From Nostocoides sp. (GTDB lineage: Bacteria > Actinomycetota > Actinomycetes > Actinomycetales > Dermatophilaceae): a stretch of DNA of 64,000 nucleotides. The notes beneath the pieces are model-generated. The model made no database searches and was not told the DNA's origin. It was given only the letters and a program-made list of their open reading frames with translations. Of the stretch, positions 1 through 8,409 are shown one piece after another. Both the position numbers and the translations under genes were made by a program. The stretch is taken from assembly GCA_016702415.1 (NCBI GenBank), contig JADJEA010000029.1, positions 124,001 through 188,000 on the forward strand. Reading direction: 5' to 3'. How positions within the stretch are numbered: position 1 is the stretch's first letter; every line of letters begins with the position of its first letter.

Positions 1-552
1 GCCGCCGTCGCTGCCGGGGTCGGCGGCTACCTCCTCTCCCCGGCCGGCTCGAGCCCCGCCTTCGCGGTGACCACGGATGCCGGGGGCGATGTCACCGTCC
101 AGGTCAATCGACTGGAGGGCGCGGACGCGCTGGAGAAGGCGTTGGCGGACAAGGGCATCCATGCGGACGTCAGCTTCCCGTCGAAGGGGATGCACTGCCG
201 CGACGGGCGGTTCACCGACGCCGGTGCCCCGAGCACGCAGCCCGGTCACCGCGTCGTCATGTCTGCCGAGACATCGAGATCCGGCGGGCAGACGATCACC
301 ATCCCCAAGTCGGCGGTCGGGCCGGGCCAGACCCTGGTGCTGGAGTCGATGTGGCCCACCCCGGACATCTGGGCCATGCGGGTCGGCATCACCGACGGCG
401 CCGTCAGCCCTTGTGTGGAGGAGGCGTTCGTGTCCCCGCCGGGGATGCGAGAGCAGCCACCGCCCGGCGGCCCCGGGACGACCGGAAGCGCGACGCAGAC
501 CAATGGTCAGCCCAGCTCAGTCACCCGAGGCCAAGCCTCGACGCAGAAGTGA
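1..552 (+). CDS. membrane-anchored hypothetical protein (5' end outside window)
   Basis: The frame is open from base 1, so the gene begins upstream; 183 residues are visible. The first 20 or so residues are Ala/Gly/Val/Leu-rich and look like the end of a signal anchor or membrane helix, followed by an extracytoplasmic-looking region with two widely spaced Cys (in MHC and SPC contexts) and a Pro/Gly/Thr-rich tail. An ATG-like start at 67 exists only because GTG is a start codon; the hydrophobic stretch before it argues that the protein is longer. No family is recognised. The layout (short N-terminal cytoplasmic part, one helix, extracellular domain) resembles membrane partners of ECF sigma factors, but the neighbour that would test this lies outside the window. 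Confidence 0.6.
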   Translation, partial: AAVAAGVGGYLLSPAGSSPAFAVTTDAGGDVTVQVNRLEGADALEKALADKGIHADVSFPSKGMHCRDGRFTDAGAPSTQPGHRVVMSAETSRSGGQTITIPKSAVGPGQTLVLESMWPTPDIWAMRVGITDGAVSPCVEEAFVSPPGMREQPPPGGPGTTGSATQTNGQPSSVTRGQASTQK

Positions 553-601
553 CCACCTGACAGGAGGAGCTTCGGACGCCGAAGGCGGGCATAGTGGGCG
601 A

Positions 602-1036
602 ATGGCCGACTACACCGAGCACGAGCACGACACCATTCGCACCGCCGCCTTCGGCGCCATCGCCTTGGTCTCCAAGGCGGATCCGGGATTCTTTGCGGCG
701 TTCAAGGAGTCCATGGCTGGGTCCAAGGCTCTCGCCGCGGCTCCGGAGGCAGTCAAGGATCTGTTGAAGGCCGGGGGGTTCCCGACGCCGCCGCGTGGCA
801 GCGCCGAGGAGATCGAGCGCCAGATCCTGGACGGGCTGCGCCAGGCCGTCCAGACCATCGCGGCCAAGGATGCGGCTGCGGCTGCTGGGTTCCGCGACGT
901 CATCCTCTCTGCGTGTGACGCGGTCGCAACGGCGAGCAAGGGTGTCTCCGCCGAGGAGAGCGCGGTCATCGCGAAGGTGCGCGACGCCCTCGGCGGCGCC
1001 GGCGGCCCGGCCCAACCGAGCGACGCCCCCGCCTGA
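602..1036 (+). CDS. small cytoplasmic hypothetical protein
   Basis: A 144-residue protein starting at ATG 602. It is mostly helical by composition, with no membrane segment or signal, and ends in an Ala/Gly/Pro-rich tail. The central part reads as amphipathic helices (around residues 40-130), including the stretch FRDVILSACDAVATASKG. Its length and acidic helical character vaguely recall TerB-like or spectrin-like small domains, but no diagnostic motif is present and no function is proposed. A purine-rich stretch (aggagg near 561) lies too far upstream to be its ribosome binding site. It converges with the next gene, leaving only 7 bp between stop codons. Confidence 0.6.
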   Translation: MADYTEHEHDTIRTAAFGAIALVSKADPGFFAAFKESMAGSKALAAAPEAVKDLLKAGGFPTPPRGSAEEIERQILDGLRQAVQTIAAKDAAAAAGFRDVILSACDAVATASKGVSAEESAVIAKVRDALGGAGGPAQPSDAPA

Positions 1037-1043
1037 TCGGGCG

Positions 1044-1715
1044 CTACCGCGTCCAGCGGGCGAGAAGGTACTCCACGCCATACGGATCGTCGCGCCACAT
1101 GACCTCGGCGGTGGCGACACCATCGGGGAAGCAGCGCCCCAGCACCTGGAACGCAGCCCGGCCGGTGCACCACAGCTCTTCGGCGACAACGGCATCGAGT
1201 GCGGCCAGCGCCTGGATGTCACCCTCGGCGAGGGCCCGACGCACCTCCTCGTCGAAGTGCTCCGCACGCGGGTCATAGAACCCGGGAGCCTTCTCCGTGC
1301 GAGTCGCCGACCCATCGGCCGGGACCAGGAGGACGGCACGCCCCGGCAACGCCCGCACCCGCGCGGCAGCATGCTCCACCTCGACCGGGGTGGCATCGAC
1401 TTCCACGGTGATCTCGGTGACCGCGCCGCGCCATGCCGCCTCCTCGAGGAGCACCCGCGCGATCCGAACCCCCGCAGCCCCTTTGGTATGCCGCGGCGCC
1501 CGCTCCGCCCCGGCGACCACCACGACTCGTGCGAGTCCGCCGTCGTCCGGACCGTCGTCACCCAGGGCGTCCCGGCGCGGCGAACTCGCCACCTCGAGGA
1601 GGTCGCGCAGCGCTGCGGCACTGCGCGCCCGGAGCGCGGCACCGGGGTCGGTCTGACCGGCATACTCGGGCAGTTGCAGCAAGGCCCCCGGGACCACGAG
1701 CGCGCCGGCGATCAC
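1044..1715 (-). CDS. class III extradiol dioxygenase (LigB)-like protein
   Basis: A 223-residue protein at the 3' end of the folP2 operon. Its GTG start at 1715 overlaps the folP2 TGA by 4 bp, indicating translational coupling. The N-terminal hydrophobic strand followed by PGALLQLPEYAG, the central VVVVAGAE strand, and the C-terminal pattern AALDAVVAEELWCTGRAAFQVL then DDPYGVEYLLARW match the actinobacterial family annotated as class III extradiol ring-cleavage dioxygenase subunit B-like. The metal-binding histidines expected at the N-terminus of active LigB enzymes are not obvious, so it may be a non-catalytic relative. Family assignment rests on remembered sequence pattern only. Confidence 0.6.
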   Translation of the reverse strand: MIAGALVVPGALLQLPEYAGQTDPGAALRARSAAALRDLLEVASSPRRDALGDDGPDDGGLARVVVVAGAERAPRHTKGAAGVRIARVLLEEAAWRGAVTEITVEVDATPVEVEHAAARVRALPGRAVLLVPADGSATRTEKAPGFYDPRAEHFDEEVRRALAEGDIQALAALDAVVAEELWCTGRAAFQVLGRCFPDGVATAEVMWRDDPYGVEYLLARWTR

Positions 1716-2578
1716 TGCAGTCCTCGGGTCGTGGCGGCCGGACGCCGCTGTCCCGCAATGGTGCTCACCATGTCGAGGACCTGACGGGTCTCGGCGACCT
1801 CGTGCACCCGGAAGACCTGGGCGCCGAGCCAGCTCGACACCGCCGTCGTCGCCAGCGTCCCCACGAGCCGCTCGCCGACCGGCTTGTCGAGACTCTCCCC
1901 CACGAAATCCTTGTTGGACAACGACACCAGCACCGGCCACCCCGTCGCGACGAGTTCGCCCAAGCGGCGGGTGGCTTCGAGCGAATGCCAGGTGTTCTTG
2001 CCGAAGTCGTGCGCCGGGTCGATCAGGATGCGATCCCGCGCCACCCCCTCGGAGACCGCCCGGTCGGCCTGGGAGACAAGGGATTCGACGATGTCGGCGA
2101 CGACGTCGTCATACTCGATCCGGAACGGCCGCGTCCGCGGGGTCACCCCGCCGGTGTGGGTGCACACGAGCGCGGCGCCGAACTCCGCGGCCACCGACGG
2201 CAACTGCGGGTCCGCCCCGCCCCAGGCATCATTGAGCAGGTCGGCCCCGGCCTCGCACACCGCCCGACCGACCTCCGCCCGCCACGTGTCGACGCTGATG
2301 ACGAGATCGGGATAGGCGCCCCGGACCCAGGCAACGAAGTCGACGACTCGCCGCTTCTCCTCCGCCGCATCGATGTCCGCGCCGGGGGCGGCCTTGATCC
2401 CCCCGATGTCGACGATGTCCGCCCCCTCATCGACGACCTGCCGGACCCGGTCCCGAGCCGCATCCGTGGCCCAGGTCGCGCCCTTGTCATAGAAGGAGTC
2501 GGGGGTCCGGTTGACGATCGCCATGACGAGACGGGCGTCCGCGGCATACGTATGCCGACCCAACCGGAACGCGGTCAT
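1712..2578 (-). CDS. folP2: dihydropteroate synthase homologue FolP2
   Basis: A 288-residue TIM-barrel protein of the dihydropteroate synthase family. The pterin-site signature is present as VNRTPDSFYDKG near the N-terminus; DIGGIKAAPG, SVDTWRAEV, LLNDAWGG, DPAHDFGKN and LVSLSNKDF follow in the usual order. In mycobacteria the FolP2 paralogue sits next to gpgS and is thought not to be the main folate enzyme. The same gpgS-folP2 pair here, with ATGA overlap (2575-2578), points to FolP2 rather than FolP1. The degenerate signature (NRTPDSFYD instead of NVTPDSFSD) fits that view. True catalytic role is uncertain. Confidence 0.85.
   Translation of the reverse strand: MTAFRLGRHTYAADARLVMAIVNRTPDSFYDKGATWATDAARDRVRQVVDEGADIVDIGGIKAAPGADIDAAEEKRRVVDFVAWVRGAYPDLVISVDTWRAEVGRAVCEAGADLLNDAWGGADPQLPSVAAEFGAALVCTHTGGVTPRTRPFRIEYDDVVADIVESLVSQADRAVSEGVARDRILIDPAHDFGKNTWHSLEATRRLGELVATGWPVLVSLSNKDFVGESLDKPVGERLVGTLATTAVSSWLGAQVFRVHEVAETRQVLDMVSTIAGQRRPAATTRGLQ
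2542..2557. repeat. abutting palindromic pair of the GTATGCCG octamer
   Basis: CGGCATAC immediately followed by GTATGCCG gives a perfect 16-bp palindrome inside folP2. Confidence 0.85.
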
Positions 2579-3495
2579 CGCCCCTCCCCGTAGCCTGGGA
2601 CCGTGACGGCCGGGGGCCTCTCCCCGATATTGGGGTGGCGCACCCGGGGCGTGAATCCCGTTGCCGTGCGGTCGAATTGCACGAGGTCGACCGGCGCTGG
2701 CGAGCGGTCCACCGGGCGCCTCCCCAGCCGGGCTTCCGCGGCCGCGATGACCTGGACCGCCATCGGCCCGAGGGTGTCGTGCCGATGGTGGCGGTGGGCC
2801 CGCCGACCGAGATCGACCTGCGCGACTGCGTCGGCGCCGAATCTGTCGGCCACATCGACCAGCGCGGCGATCTCCACGCCGTAGCCCATGGGCACCGAGA
2901 GGCTCTCGAAGGCCGACCGGCGCACCGCCCACTCGCCCGCCAGCGGCTGGATGACGCCGGACAGATGCGGCCAGTGCAGCGCCAGCAGCGGGCGGGCGAC
3001 GAGTTCGGTCACCCGGCCGCCGGTTTCCGCCTCCCGGCCCTCGGGATCGAGCAGGGGACGGTCATAGACGGCCTTGACGAGGTGCACCCGTTGGTCGGTG
3101 AGCAGGGGCGCGAGCAGCCCGGGGACGAAATGGGTCCCCCACTCGACGAGATCGGCGTCGATGAAGACGAGCAACTCGCCGGTGACGACGTGCAAGGCCT
3201 TCCACAACGCCTCACCCTTGCCCTCCGCAGGACCCAGGTCGGGGCGAATATCCTTCGCCGAGAACACCATCGCGCCCGCCTGCGCCGCCACCAGGGCCGT
3301 GCCGTCGACCGAGTCGCTGTCGATGACCACGACCTCGTCCACGAGCGGTTCACCCTCGATCCAGTCTCGTCGAACCGCCGCAACCACCGACCCGACGCTT
3401 GCCTCCTCATCTCGGGCCGGAATGACGAGCGAGACCCGCCGCCCGGCTTTCGCACTGAGCAGGGTGGGCACGTCGATGTCGGACCAGTGCCGCAC
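2575..3495 (-). CDS. gpgS: glucosyl-3-phosphoglycerate synthase
   Basis: A 306-residue GT-A fold glycosyltransferase (GT81) that transfers glucose from a nucleotide sugar to 3-phosphoglycerate, the first step toward glucosylglycerate and methylglucose lipopolysaccharides. Visible elements: VSLVIPARDEEASVG at the N-terminus, VDEVVVIDSDSVDGT, GKGEALWKAL, the metal-binding FIDADLVEW, and the acceptor-site stretch QPLAGEWAVRR with GYGVEIAAL. The GTG start directly follows the stop of the upstream gene, and its stop overlaps folP2. Length matches actinobacterial GpgS. Confidence 0.9.
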   Translation of the reverse strand: MRHWSDIDVPTLLSAKAGRRVSLVIPARDEEASVGSVVAAVRRDWIEGEPLVDEVVVIDSDSVDGTALVAAQAGAMVFSAKDIRPDLGPAEGKGEALWKALHVVTGELLVFIDADLVEWGTHFVPGLLAPLLTDQRVHLVKAVYDRPLLDPEGREAETGGRVTELVARPLLALHWPHLSGVIQPLAGEWAVRRSAFESLSVPMGYGVEIAALVDVADRFGADAVAQVDLGRRAHRHHRHDTLGPMAVQVIAAAEARLGRRPVDRSPAPVDLVQFDRTATGFTPRVRHPNIGERPPAVTVPGYGEGR

Positions 3496-4101
3496 TCAGG
3501 TCGTCCGGACTTCCCAGGGCCGATAACTCGCCAGTGTCGCGAGCAGCCTTCGCCCGACGGGATCGAGTTGGCCGTCGGTCACCCCGACGATGGACAAGGC
3601 GGCATACCGCACGAGCATCATCGCCAGCCGGCGGGCGCGATAGTCCGCCCACTCCCCGGCAAAATCCCACTCCGCCTCCGGGATGACCAACTCGACCGGA
3701 TAGCCGAAGGCGCGGACCGCCGCGAACTCCGGCTGATCGAGGAGCAGCACCGGCCGGAAGCCGCGCGTCTCCCCCTGGAGGACGGCCACCTCGCGCAGGA
3801 TGTGCGGGAGCGACGCCCCGGATCCGATGGCGTCGATGACGACGATGGGGAGCCGTTCGGTGCCGTCCATCCCCGCCAATGGGCGGCCGGCCGCGAGCAC
3901 CATGACAGGGACCGGGGCATCCCAGGAGAACACTCGGCGGGCGACGTCGACCAGCACGGCATTGCCCCGCACCGCACCGATTGCCCGGTCGGTGGCCGAT
4001 GACAGCCGACTGGAGCTGCGGACCGTCCGGGCCGTCGCAGTGATCCACTTCGGGACGCCTCGGGCGGTGCGCGCGTCCCGCGACTTCCGTCCGGCGGTCA
4101 C
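3496..4101 (-). CDS. conserved hypothetical protein between glycosyltransferase and gpgS
   Basis: A 201-residue protein starting at GTG 4101, whose first codon overlaps the stop of the upstream glycosyltransferase (GTGA). It begins with a basic, Ser/Thr-rich segment and continues as an alpha/beta protein: strands such as LPIVVIDAIGSG and FRPVLLLDQPEFAAV alternate with helices. No membrane segment, signal or catalytic motif is recognised. Its position between two sugar-transfer genes suggests a role in the same glycoconjugate pathway, but that is context only. Confidence 0.6.
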   Translation of the reverse strand: MTAGRKSRDARTARGVPKWITATARTVRSSSRLSSATDRAIGAVRGNAVLVDVARRVFSWDAPVPVMVLAAGRPLAGMDGTERLPIVVIDAIGSGASLPHILREVAVLQGETRGFRPVLLLDQPEFAAVRAFGYPVELVIPEAEWDFAGEWADYRARRLAMMLVRYAALSIVGVTDGQLDPVGRRLLATLASYRPWEVRTT

Positions 4102-5162
4102 CGACCGATCACCTCCATCAGGCGGTGTGCCGCCGCGTGCGCCCCGTTGCCCGGATCGGCCGCCACCGCCCGGGCGGCCATCTCGGGACCATGTTCCAGC
4201 AACCGCCACAACGCCACCGTCACGGCGTCGACGCTCACGTGATCGAGCCGGACCGCCCAGCCCTGGTCCTCGGCATACCGCGCCCGGGCGTCCTGATCGT
4301 CGACGGAGGTCCGCAGGTTCGCAACGAACGCGGTGGGGATGCCCAGACGGAGGAGTTCGTGGAAGGAGTTGTATCCCGCCGCCGCGATCACCACGTCGAA
4401 TGCGGAGTAGCACGGGGCGAGCGGATAGGCCCGAATTGCGTGGACGTCGCCCTCGACGGCCGCCTCGGCGATGGCCACCTGGGTGACCGCCACCCCACAT
4501 CCGGTATGCCGCAGCGCCGCCGCCGCCGCTCCGACGTCACCTGTGGTGTCGTTGATATTGCCCGCACCGAGGGCGACCAGCCCGATCGGACCCTCCGCGG
4601 GGAGGCCGAGGCGGGCGCGGGCCTCGGCGCGCGGCAGGAGGTCGACGCGCTCGACCAGGGTGACCGGCGCGACGCGGTGGGCGAGTGCACTGGCGCTGGC
4701 CCCCTCGTCATACTCCTGCGCAAAATCGCCCGGTTCGAGGATGTCGTCGAACCACGACGACTTCGCCAGCTGGTCGACGTTAAGGCCGGGCTTCCACATC
4801 CCGCGACGCGACCACACCCAGCGGGTCCCCGGGACCGCCTCCCGGGCCGCATCGATACCGCGATAGGGATGGGTTCCGTCGAACACGACGAGATCGGGCC
4901 GGACCCGCTCGATCGTCTCGATCAACCGCTCCTCGAAGAGTGGTTGCCACGTCGAGGACGTCATCCCCAGTGCCCCGGCGCTGGGGAGGTACTCGTAGCG
5001 GTAGCCGTACTGCGCGACGACGGGGACCGCCTGCGACATCGACAGGACATACCGGCGCACCTCGGGGGGGAGGCGCTCGGCATACGCGAGGAGTCGGGTC
5101 AGGTGACCCATCCCGGCGCCATTGCTCGACATGAGCAGCACGAGCGGAGCGGTGGCGGTCAT
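4098..5162 (-). CDS. GT-B glycosyltransferase (MurG/UGT-like)
   Basis: A 354-residue GT-B fold protein. The N-terminal domain opens with LVLLMSSNGAGMGHLTRLLAYAERL, a glycine/histidine acceptor-site loop as in MurG-type enzymes (shown by positions 8-20). The C-terminal donor domain contains PIGLVALGAGNINDT and the stretch FDVVIAAAGYNSFHELLRLGIPTAFV, equivalent to the G-x-N/S-x-x-E loop of UDP-sugar transferases. ATG 5162 was chosen because it sits just before the first beta strand; longer in-frame extension is not protein-like. It heads the operon ending in folP2 and the LigB-like gene, and is divergent from the polysaccharide cluster that starts at 5298. Confidence 0.8.
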   Translation of the reverse strand: MTATAPLVLLMSSNGAGMGHLTRLLAYAERLPPEVRRYVLSMSQAVPVVAQYGYRYEYLPSAGALGMTSSTWQPLFEERLIETIERVRPDLVVFDGTHPYRGIDAAREAVPGTRWVWSRRGMWKPGLNVDQLAKSSWFDDILEPGDFAQEYDEGASASALAHRVAPVTLVERVDLLPRAEARARLGLPAEGPIGLVALGAGNINDTTGDVGAAAAALRHTGCGVAVTQVAIAEAAVEGDVHAIRAYPLAPCYSAFDVVIAAAGYNSFHELLRLGIPTAFVANLRTSVDDQDARARYAEDQGWAVRLDHVSVDAVTVALWRLLEHGPEMAARAVAADPGNGAHAAAHRLMEVIGR

Positions 5163-5297
5163 GATCTGCCGATCATCCCACGGGCCGGGCGGGCTGCCGC
5201 TCCCGGCAGAGCGAGGAGGCCCGCCGTGTCGCTGGGCTAGAATTCCCCGCGGCCAACGCAAAGCACAAAGCACCTCCGGACCCCCAGGAGTTCCCAG

Positions 5298-6560
5298 ATG
5301 TCTGTCGACGTCGCAATTGTCGGTCTCGGCTACGTGGGGCTGCCGCTGGCCCAGGAGGCGACCCGAGTCGGCCTGGCCGTCCTTGGCTACGACATCGGCC
5401 AGCGGGTCGTCGACGGCCTCAATGCGGGAACCTCACATGTGGACGACCTGTCCGATTCCGATATCGCCGACATGCGGGCCGCCGGGTTCGAGGCAACGAC
5501 CGACTCCGCGCGGTTGCGCGAGGCCAAGACGATCGTCATCTGCGTCCCCACGCCGCTCTCGGAGGACGGCGGACCGGACCTCGGCCCGGTCGTCTCGGCC
5601 GTGCGGACGATTCGCGACAATCTCCAGCCGGGAATGCTCGTCATCCTCGAGTCCACGACCTACCCGGGCACCACCGACGAGGTGGTCCGGCCGATCCTCG
5701 AGGAGACCGGGCTCGTCGCCGGCCAGGACTTCCACCTGGCCTTCTCCCCCGAGCGGATCGACCCGGGCAACGAGAAGTTCGGCGCGAAGAACACCCCCAA
5801 GGTCGTCGGTGGCCAGACCCCCGCATGCGGCGATGCCGCAGCGTCGTTCTATGGGCAGTTCGTCGACACGGTGGTGCGGGCCAAGGGCACCCGCGAGGCC
5901 GAGACGGCGAAGCTGCTCGAAAACACTTACCGTCACATCAATATTGCGCTCGTCAACGAGATGGCCCGGTTCTGTCACGACCTCGGCATCGACCTATGGG
6001 ACGTCATCGCCGCCGCCAAGACGAAGCCCTTCGGCTTCCAGGCCTTCTATCCCGGACCGGGCGTCGGTGGTCACTGCATCCCGATCGACCCGAACTATCT
6101 GTCCCACAACGTCCGGGCCCGTCTCGGCTATCCGTTCCGGTTCGTCGAGCTGGCGCAGGAGATCAACGCGACCATGCCGGCTTATGTCGTGCAACGCGCA
6201 CAGAATCTCCTCAACGAGGACAGCAAGCCCCTGCGCGGTTCGACCGTGCTGCTCCTCGGCGTGACCTATAAGCCCAATATCGCCGACCAGCGCGAGTCGC
6301 CCGCGGTCCCCCTCGCGAGGCAACTGGCCGACAAGGGCGCGAACGTCGTTTACCACGACCCCCACGTCCAGGAGTGGCGCGCGCTCGGCGACCGCGCCAC
6401 CCGGGCCGATGACCTTCAGGCGGCCGTAGAGGGTGCCGACCTCGTCATCCTCGTGCAGAACCACAGGGACTACGACGTGGACGCCCTCGCCGCAGCCTCG
6501 CAGCGCTTCTTCGACACGCGCGGCGTGGCCACCGAGAGCGAGAAGGTCGCCCGGCTGTGA
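5298..6560 (+). CDS. nucleotide sugar dehydrogenase (WecC/WbpA type)
   Basis: A 420-residue NAD-dependent UDP-sugar 6-dehydrogenase that oxidises a UDP-hexose or UDP-HexNAc to the uronate for surface polysaccharide. The Rossmann motif VAIVGLGYVGLPLA is at residues 4-17, VICVPTPL follows, and the catalytic cysteine lies in GPGVGGHCIPIDPNYLS. The C-terminal substrate-binding part has LLGVTYKPNIADQRESPA. The motif set fits the UDP-ManNAc/UDP-GlcNAc dehydrogenase branch somewhat better than UDP-glucose dehydrogenase, but the substrate cannot be fixed from sequence. The stop overlaps the next start (GTGA), so it is cotranslated with the Wzm-type permease. Confidence 0.85.
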   Translation: MSVDVAIVGLGYVGLPLAQEATRVGLAVLGYDIGQRVVDGLNAGTSHVDDLSDSDIADMRAAGFEATTDSARLREAKTIVICVPTPLSEDGGPDLGPVVSAVRTIRDNLQPGMLVILESTTYPGTTDEVVRPILEETGLVAGQDFHLAFSPERIDPGNEKFGAKNTPKVVGGQTPACGDAAASFYGQFVDTVVRAKGTREAETAKLLENTYRHINIALVNEMARFCHDLGIDLWDVIAAAKTKPFGFQAFYPGPGVGGHCIPIDPNYLSHNVRARLGYPFRFVELAQEINATMPAYVVQRAQNLLNEDSKPLRGSTVLLLGVTYKPNIADQRESPAVPLARQLADKGANVVYHDPHVQEWRALGDRATRADDLQAAVEGADLVILVQNHRDYDVDALAAASQRFFDTRGVATESEKVARL

Positions 6561-7453
6561 CGGCCGGCTCGCCGGGAGCCGCCCGACCCCCGGCGCTCAG
6601 TCCCGAGGCCGCAGCCTCCCTCGCCAAGGCCAACCGCCTGGTCGAGTTGGGCTCCCGGCCGCCGTTCCGGACGTATGTGGCCGATCTTTGGCGACGCCGT
6701 AGCTTCCTGTGGACGCTCTCCCAGGCCGAGGCTGATGAGAAGAACTCCCAGGACAGACTCGGCGTCCTCTGGACGGTCCTCAACCCACTGCTGCTGGTGT
6801 GCAGCTACTACCTCATCTTCGGGGTGCTCTTCGGCACCAAACGGAATGTGCCGAATTTCATCGGCTACCTGAGCATCGGGGTGGTGGTCTTCGGCTTCAC
6901 CTCATCGGCGATGACCAAGGGGACCCGATCGATCATCAACAACACCGGACTGGTGCGGGCCCTGCGCTTTCCGCGGGCGCTGCTGCCACTGTCGGCGACC
7001 TTGACCGAGCTGATCACCCTGCTGCCGGCCCTCGGCGTCCTGCTCGTCCTCATGGTCGTCACGGGCGAACCGATCACCTGGCACTGGCTGCTCTTGCCCC
7101 TGGCCCTGGCCATCCAGGGGCTCATCCTCGCCGGCTTGGTCCTCATGGGCGCCCGATTGCTCAACATCTCCCGCGACCTCGGCAATCTCATCCCGGTGGC
7201 CATCCGGCTGCTGCGTTATGTCTCCGGGGTCTTCTTCGACATCGCCCAGCGGATGGACAATCACCCGACGGGGGCGCACATCATGCAGCTGCAGCCCTTT
7301 GCCCTGCCCATCGATCTGGTCCGGCAGTGCCTGATGGAGAGCCAGCCCATCAACTGGCATCACTGGCTGGTGGGCATCGCCTGGGCGGTCGGACTATTCG
7401 GCGCCGGGGTCTGGATCTTCTGGTGGGACGAGGCGAAATATGGCCGAGGCTAG
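6557..7453 (+). CDS. polysaccharide ABC exporter permease (Wzm/TagG type)
   Basis: A 298-residue ABC-2 type membrane protein. An N-terminal cytoplasmic amphipathic region (about 60 residues, with LWRRRSFLW) precedes six hydrophobic segments starting at LGVLWTVLNPLLLVCSYYL. The interfacial pattern and the wide polar loop before the last helices are typical of O-antigen/teichoic acid exporters. It overlaps the dehydrogenase stop by 4 bp and the ATPase start by 14 bp. It would export a lipid-linked glycan made by the neighbouring transferases. Confidence 0.85.
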   Translation: MTAGSPGAARPPALSPEAAASLAKANRLVELGSRPPFRTYVADLWRRRSFLWTLSQAEADEKNSQDRLGVLWTVLNPLLLVCSYYLIFGVLFGTKRNVPNFIGYLSIGVVVFGFTSSAMTKGTRSIINNTGLVRALRFPRALLPLSATLTELITLLPALGVLLVLMVVTGEPITWHWLLLPLALAIQGLILAGLVLMGARLLNISRDLGNLIPVAIRLLRYVSGVFFDIAQRMDNHPTGAHIMQLQPFALPIDLVRQCLMESQPINWHHWLVGIAWAVGLFGAGVWIFWWDEAKYGRG

Positions 7454-8406
7454 CCCCGACATCGCCGTCGTCGTCTCCCATCTCGACATCACCTATAGGG
7501 TCCAAGGCGGCAAAGAAGCTCGGCCCAACCACCCCCGAGGACGAGGAGGAATCTCTCTTTCGCAGCCTCTTCCGGCGAGGCAAGGACCTCAGCACGCTCC
7601 AGACCGTCGAAGCCGTCAAGGATGTGTCGTTCATCGCCCGGCACGGCGAGTCCGTCGGCATCATCGGCCGCAACGGATCCGGGAAGTCGACGCTGCTGCG
7701 GGCGATCGCGGGGCTGATCCCCCCGACCCGCGGGCGGGTCTGGGTGTCGGGGGAGCCGTCCCTCCTCGGGGTCAACGCCGTCCTCATGAGCAAGCTCTCG
7801 GGAGCGCGCAATGTCTTTATCGGGTGTCAGGCGCAGGGCCTGACGAAGGCCGAGATTCGCGAGCGCTTCCAGGACATCGTCGACTTCTCCGGAATCGGCG
7901 AGGCGATCAATCGCCCGATGCACACCTATTCCTCCGGCCAGGCCGCACGGCTCCGCTTCGCGATCTCGGTCGCGACGACGCCCGACATCCTCATGATCGA
8001 CGAGGCCCTCGCCACCGGGGACGCCGACTTCAAAGAACGCAGCGCAGCCAAGGTCGCCGAGATCCGCGAGCAGGCCTCGACGGTCTTCCTCGTCTCCCAC
8101 TCCAATGCCACGGTGCGCGACCTCTGCTCACGGGTGTTGTGGATGGAGAAGGGTGTGCTCCTGGCGGACGGACCCACCGAGGAGGTGGTCGCGGCATACG
8201 AAGCGAGCCTTCCGAAGCGCAAGCCGCCCGCGAAACCCGCCCAGAAGGCGCCCGCCCCGACGACCCCGGACCCGAAAACGCAACCCCCGAAAACGCCGGA
8301 CCCGAAAACACCGGGCCCGAAGACACCGGCCGCACCACCGCCCGCACCACCGCCCGCACCCGAACAGCAGGCACCCCCCGGCCCCGCCGCCGCACCGATC
8401 GGCTGA
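7440..8406 (+). CDS. polysaccharide ABC exporter ATPase (Wzt/TagH type), apparent N-terminal frameshift
   Basis: The ATG at 7440 gives a plausible Wzt-like start (DIAVVVSHLDITYR), but from about 7498 the reading frame continues one base over as GSKAAKKLGPTTPEDEEESL. All ATPase motifs follow in that second frame: Walker A GRNGSGKST, signature YSSGQAARL, Walker B LMIDEALATGD and the switch region LVSHSNATV. The second frame has no usable start codon, so a small indel (one extra base or a deletion of 2+3n bases around 7494-7502) has split one gene. The C-terminus is a Pro/Lys/Thr repeat tail (KTPDP, KTPGP units, about 8220-8400) instead of a carbohydrate-binding domain, so substrate is probably not chosen by a Wzt C-domain. 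If the indel is real, the exporter is inactive. Confidence 0.75.
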
Positions 8407-8409
8407 GCC

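Noticed and set aside
1712..2578. FolP2 as the main folate-pathway DHPS
   Set aside because: Other folate genes are absent here, the pterin signature is degenerate and the gpgS linkage is that of the FolP2 paralogue.
6799..7440. Start of a 535-residue gene at 6799 covering the Wzt motifs
   Set aside because: Its first 210 residues are out-of-frame translation of the Wzm permease (His/Arg/Pro-rich); only the part after about 7498 is protein-like.
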